Assembly (NCBI GenBank): GCA_910586775.1
Contig: CAJUJN010000049.1
Coordinates: 1-32,232, forward strand
Reading direction: 5' to 3'
DNA length: 32,232 nt
Source of the DNA: an uncultured Acetatifactor sp.
Lineage (GTDB): Bacteria; Bacillota; Clostridia; Lachnospirales; Lachnospiraceae
In this document: positions 30,407 to 32,232 of the stretch, piece by piece
Layout of the letters: each line of letters begins with the position of its first letter
How positions within the stretch are numbered: the stretch's first letter is position 1
The notes under the pieces: model-generated
Databases searched by the model: none
What the model was told of the DNA's origin: nothing
Seen by the model: the letters and a program-made list of their open reading frames with translations, nothing else
Position numbers and translations under genes: made by a program

Positions 30407-32232
30407 TTATCCTCTCTTTCCCTTTTTCAGCTCTTTGATTTCTTTCTTCTGTTTCCTCGAGTTGCCGACACCGTATGCCGTTACACCGCCTGCCAAGATA
30501 TACTCCAGAATATGGGTTACACAGTGTTTCGTGCCGATCGCTATCTCAGGGCTAACCAAAGGCAGGCTCTCATCATCAATATCCACATATCCCGTTTCCT
30601 CCTCGTCTGCAACTGCCAGAGGCGGTACATCCTCCTCGTCCTCTTCCGCAGGCTGAGGCTCTGTCATATCTCCCTCATTATATTCGCCCTGAGGAACATT
30701 CTCATCCGGTATATTTACATTACCTTCATCTTCTGTGCCTTCATTTACTGTACCTTCCTCGACTCCGGTATCCTCTTCACCTCCGAACGGTCCCTGAGGA
30801 ACGTCCTCGTCCGGTATGGATACATCTCCCTCTCCAGGCCCTGCAGGAACCACAGCCGCCGTGCTGGAGCTGGTAGATTCAGAAGTGCTGGCCGACTCAC
30901 TGATGCTGTCGCTTGTGCTCGCCGACGTGTTGGCGTTGGTACTTTCAACTGTGCTGATCGACTCACTCGTGCTGGATTCAGTACTTGCCTCCGTGCTTGC
31001 TTCTGTGCTAGACTCAGTACTTGCCTCGGTGCTCACTTCTGTGCTGGTCTCAGTACTTGCCTCCGTGCTCGCTTCGGTACTTGCTTCTGTGCTGGTCTCA
31101 GTGCTCACTTCTGTGCTGAACTCAGTACTTGCCTCCGTACTCGCTTCTGTACTAGACTCCGTGCTGGACTCAGTACTTGCCTCCGTGCTTGCTTCTGTAC
31201 TGGACTCGGTACTTGCCTCCGTGCTCGCCTCTGTACTTGCTTCTGTACTGGCCTCGATGCTCACTTCTGTACTCGACTCAGTACTTGTCTCCGTGCTTGC
31301 TTCTGTACTGGACTCGGTGCTTGCCTCCGTGCTGGACTCAGTACTTGCTTCGGTACTTGCCACTGTGCTTGCTTCTGTACTGGACTCGGTACTGGCTTCT
31401 GTGCTCGCCTCTGTGCTTGCTTCAGTGCTAGACTCTGTACTTGCCTCGGTACTTGCTTCTGTACTGGCCTCGATACTTGCCTCTGTACTTGCTTCCGTGC
31501 TTGCCTCTGTGCTTGCTTCTGTACTTGCTTCCGTACTCGCCTCGGTACTTGCCTCTGTGCTTGCTTCAGTGCTAGACTCTGTACTTGCCTCGGTGCTTGC
31601 TTCCGTGCTCGCCTCGGTACTTGCTTCTGTACTTGCCTCAATACTTGTTTCCGTGCTCGCCTCGGTGCTGGCTTCCGTACTGGCCTCGGTACTTGCTTCT
31701 GTGCTTGCTTCAGTACTGGCTACCGTGCTGGACTCGGTGCTCGCCTCAGTACTTGCCTCTGTGCTCGCCTCGGTACTTGCTTCTGTACTCGTTTCTGTGC
31801 TGGACTCTGTACTTGCTTCTGTGCTCGCTTCAGTGCTAGACTCAGTACTTGCCTCGGTGCTCGCTTCAGTACTTGCCTCCGTGCTTGCTTCTGTACTTGC
31901 TTCAGTACTTGCTTCAGTACTTGCCTCCGTGCTGGACTCAGTGCTTGCCTCCGTACTCGCTTCTGTACTAGACTCCGTGCTGGCTTCTGTACTGGACTCG
32001 GTGCTGGCTTCCGTGCTGGACTCTGTACTTGCCTCGGTACTGGCCTCAGTACTTGCTTCCGTACTTGCCTCGGTGCTGGCTTCCGTACTGGCCTCGGTAC
32101 TTGCTTCTGTGCTTGCTTCCGTACTGGCCTCGGTACTTGCCTCCGTGCTTGCTTCTGTACTCGCCTCTGTGCTTGCTTCCGTACTGGCCTCAGTACTTGC
32201 TTCTGTGCTCGCCTCGGTACTTACTTCCGTGC
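30407..32232 (-). CDS. Serine-rich repeat glycoprotein adhesin (3' part; 5' end beyond window)
   Basis: The frame is open from the window edge (codons for ..TEVSTEAS..) to the stop at 30407. About 100 tetrapeptides xSTE (x mostly A or S, sometimes V, T or F) fill 30967-32232. A less regular Ser-rich stretch follows (SESISTVESTNANTSASTSDS). An acidic stalk comes next, with repeats IPDEDVPQG and IPDENVPQG and a third weaker IDDESLPLV. The C-terminus has a Cys, a weak transmembrane helix (ILEYILAGGVTAYGVG) and a basic tail ending KELKKGKRG. No LPXTG is seen. This is the expected substrate of GtfA/GtfB and SecA2/SecY2. The signal peptide and binding region lie outside the window. A GTG at 31363 is an internal Val codon, not a start. 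Confidence 0.9.
   Translation of the reverse strand, partial: TEVSTEASTEASTEASTEASTEASTEASTEASTEASTEASTEASTEASTEASTEASTEASTEASTEASTESSTEASTESSTEASTESSTEASTEASTESSTEASTEASTEASTEASTEASTEASTEASTESSTEASTEASTESSTETSTEASTEASTEASTEASTESSTVASTEASTEASTEASTEASTEASTETSIEASTEASTEASTEASTEASTESSTEASTEASTEASTEASTEASTEASTEASTEASIEASTEASTEASTESSTEASTEASTEASTESSTEASTVASTEASTESSTEASTESSTEASTETSTESSTEVSIEASTEASTEASTEASTESSTEASTEASTESSTESSTEASTEASTEFSTEVSTETSTEASTEASTEASTETSTEVSTEASTESSTEASTEASTESSTSESISTVESTNANTSASTSDSISESASTSESTSSSTAAVVPAGPGEGDVSIPDEDVPQGPFGGEEDTGVEEGTVNEGTEDEGNVNIPDENVPQGEYNEGDMTEPQPAEEDEEDVPPLAVADEEETGYVDIDDESLPLVSPEIAIGTKHCVTHILEYILAGGVTAYGVGNSRKQKKEIKELKKGKRG
30967..32232 (-). repeat. 12-bp tandem repeat encoding xSTE
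   Basis: More than 100 consecutive 12-bp units, each encoding x-Ser-Thr-Glu, run to the window edge without loss of frame. Third codon positions vary freely (GTA/GTG, CTT/CTC/CTG on the plus strand), so purifying selection holds the peptide more than the DNA. The same unit has few stops in other frames, which explains the several open frames on both strands here. Copy number may be unstable or mis-assembled. Confidence 0.95.

Noticed and set aside
31177..31839. Long open frames on both strands across the adhesin repeat (Leu/Cys/Tyr-rich or Gln/Arg-rich peptides).
   Set aside because: The 12-bp repeat unit lacks stops in several frames, so these are by-products of the repeat. Only the minus frame giving xSTE joins to a sensible C-terminus.
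30967..32232. A CRISPR array or minisatellite of non-coding type.
   Set aside because: The unit is 12 bp with no spacers and codes a continuous peptide in one frame.

Overview
The window looks like chromosome of a low-to-mid GC Clostridia, most likely Lachnospiraceae. The reasons are the DUF6715-type small membrane protein beside rnz and tsaD, strong AGGAGG ribosome binding sites, an FMN-riboswitch RibU gene, and an Rpn/PD-(D/E)XK-type nuclease remnant. Family level is as far as the sequence takes me. Every gene I can support is on the minus strand, so transcription runs from right to left.

Positions 1-8900 are housekeeping. Two serine tRNAs (GGA and TGA anticodons) share a clear promoter. 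Then come ispD, tsaD, a DUF6715-like protein, rnz, a small Cys-rich protein, rimI, tsaB, tsaE and a YcxB-like membrane protein. All three bacterial t6A-modification genes (tsaB, tsaD, tsaE) are present. Next is ribU, with a promoter, an FMN riboswitch, an attenuator hairpin and a 3' terminator all visible.

Positions 8925-13650 hold a MarR-regulated heterodimeric ABC exporter. The marR promoter carries two palindromic operators 21 bp apart. Positions 13700-14420 are the decayed, frameshifted remains of an Rpn/PD-(D/E)XK-type nuclease gene.

Positions 14430-32232 form one compact accessory Sec (aSec) glycoprotein locus. In transcription order it encodes: the 3' part of a serine-rich repeat protein (SRRP) made of about 100 xSTE tetrapeptides; a 50-residue membrane protein; SecY2, Asp1, Asp2, Asp3 and SecA2; GtfA and GtfB; a second GtfB-like and GtfA-like pair in mirrored order; and a 960-residue fusion of ferredoxin, F420-hydrogenase beta-like, polysaccharide pyruvyl transferase and C-terminal FAM3/ILEI-like parts. 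The likely logic is that GtfA/GtfB start O-glycosylation of the adhesin, the second pair and the pyruvyl transferase extend or cap the glycan, Asp1-3 modify and escort it, and SecA2/SecY2 export it.

The most novel observation is that the 50-residue protein encoded just after the adhesin is homologous to the adhesin's own C-terminal membrane tail. It has a Cys exactly 38 residues from the end in both proteins and 16 of 38 identical positions without gaps. The adhesin itself has no LPXTG sorting signal.
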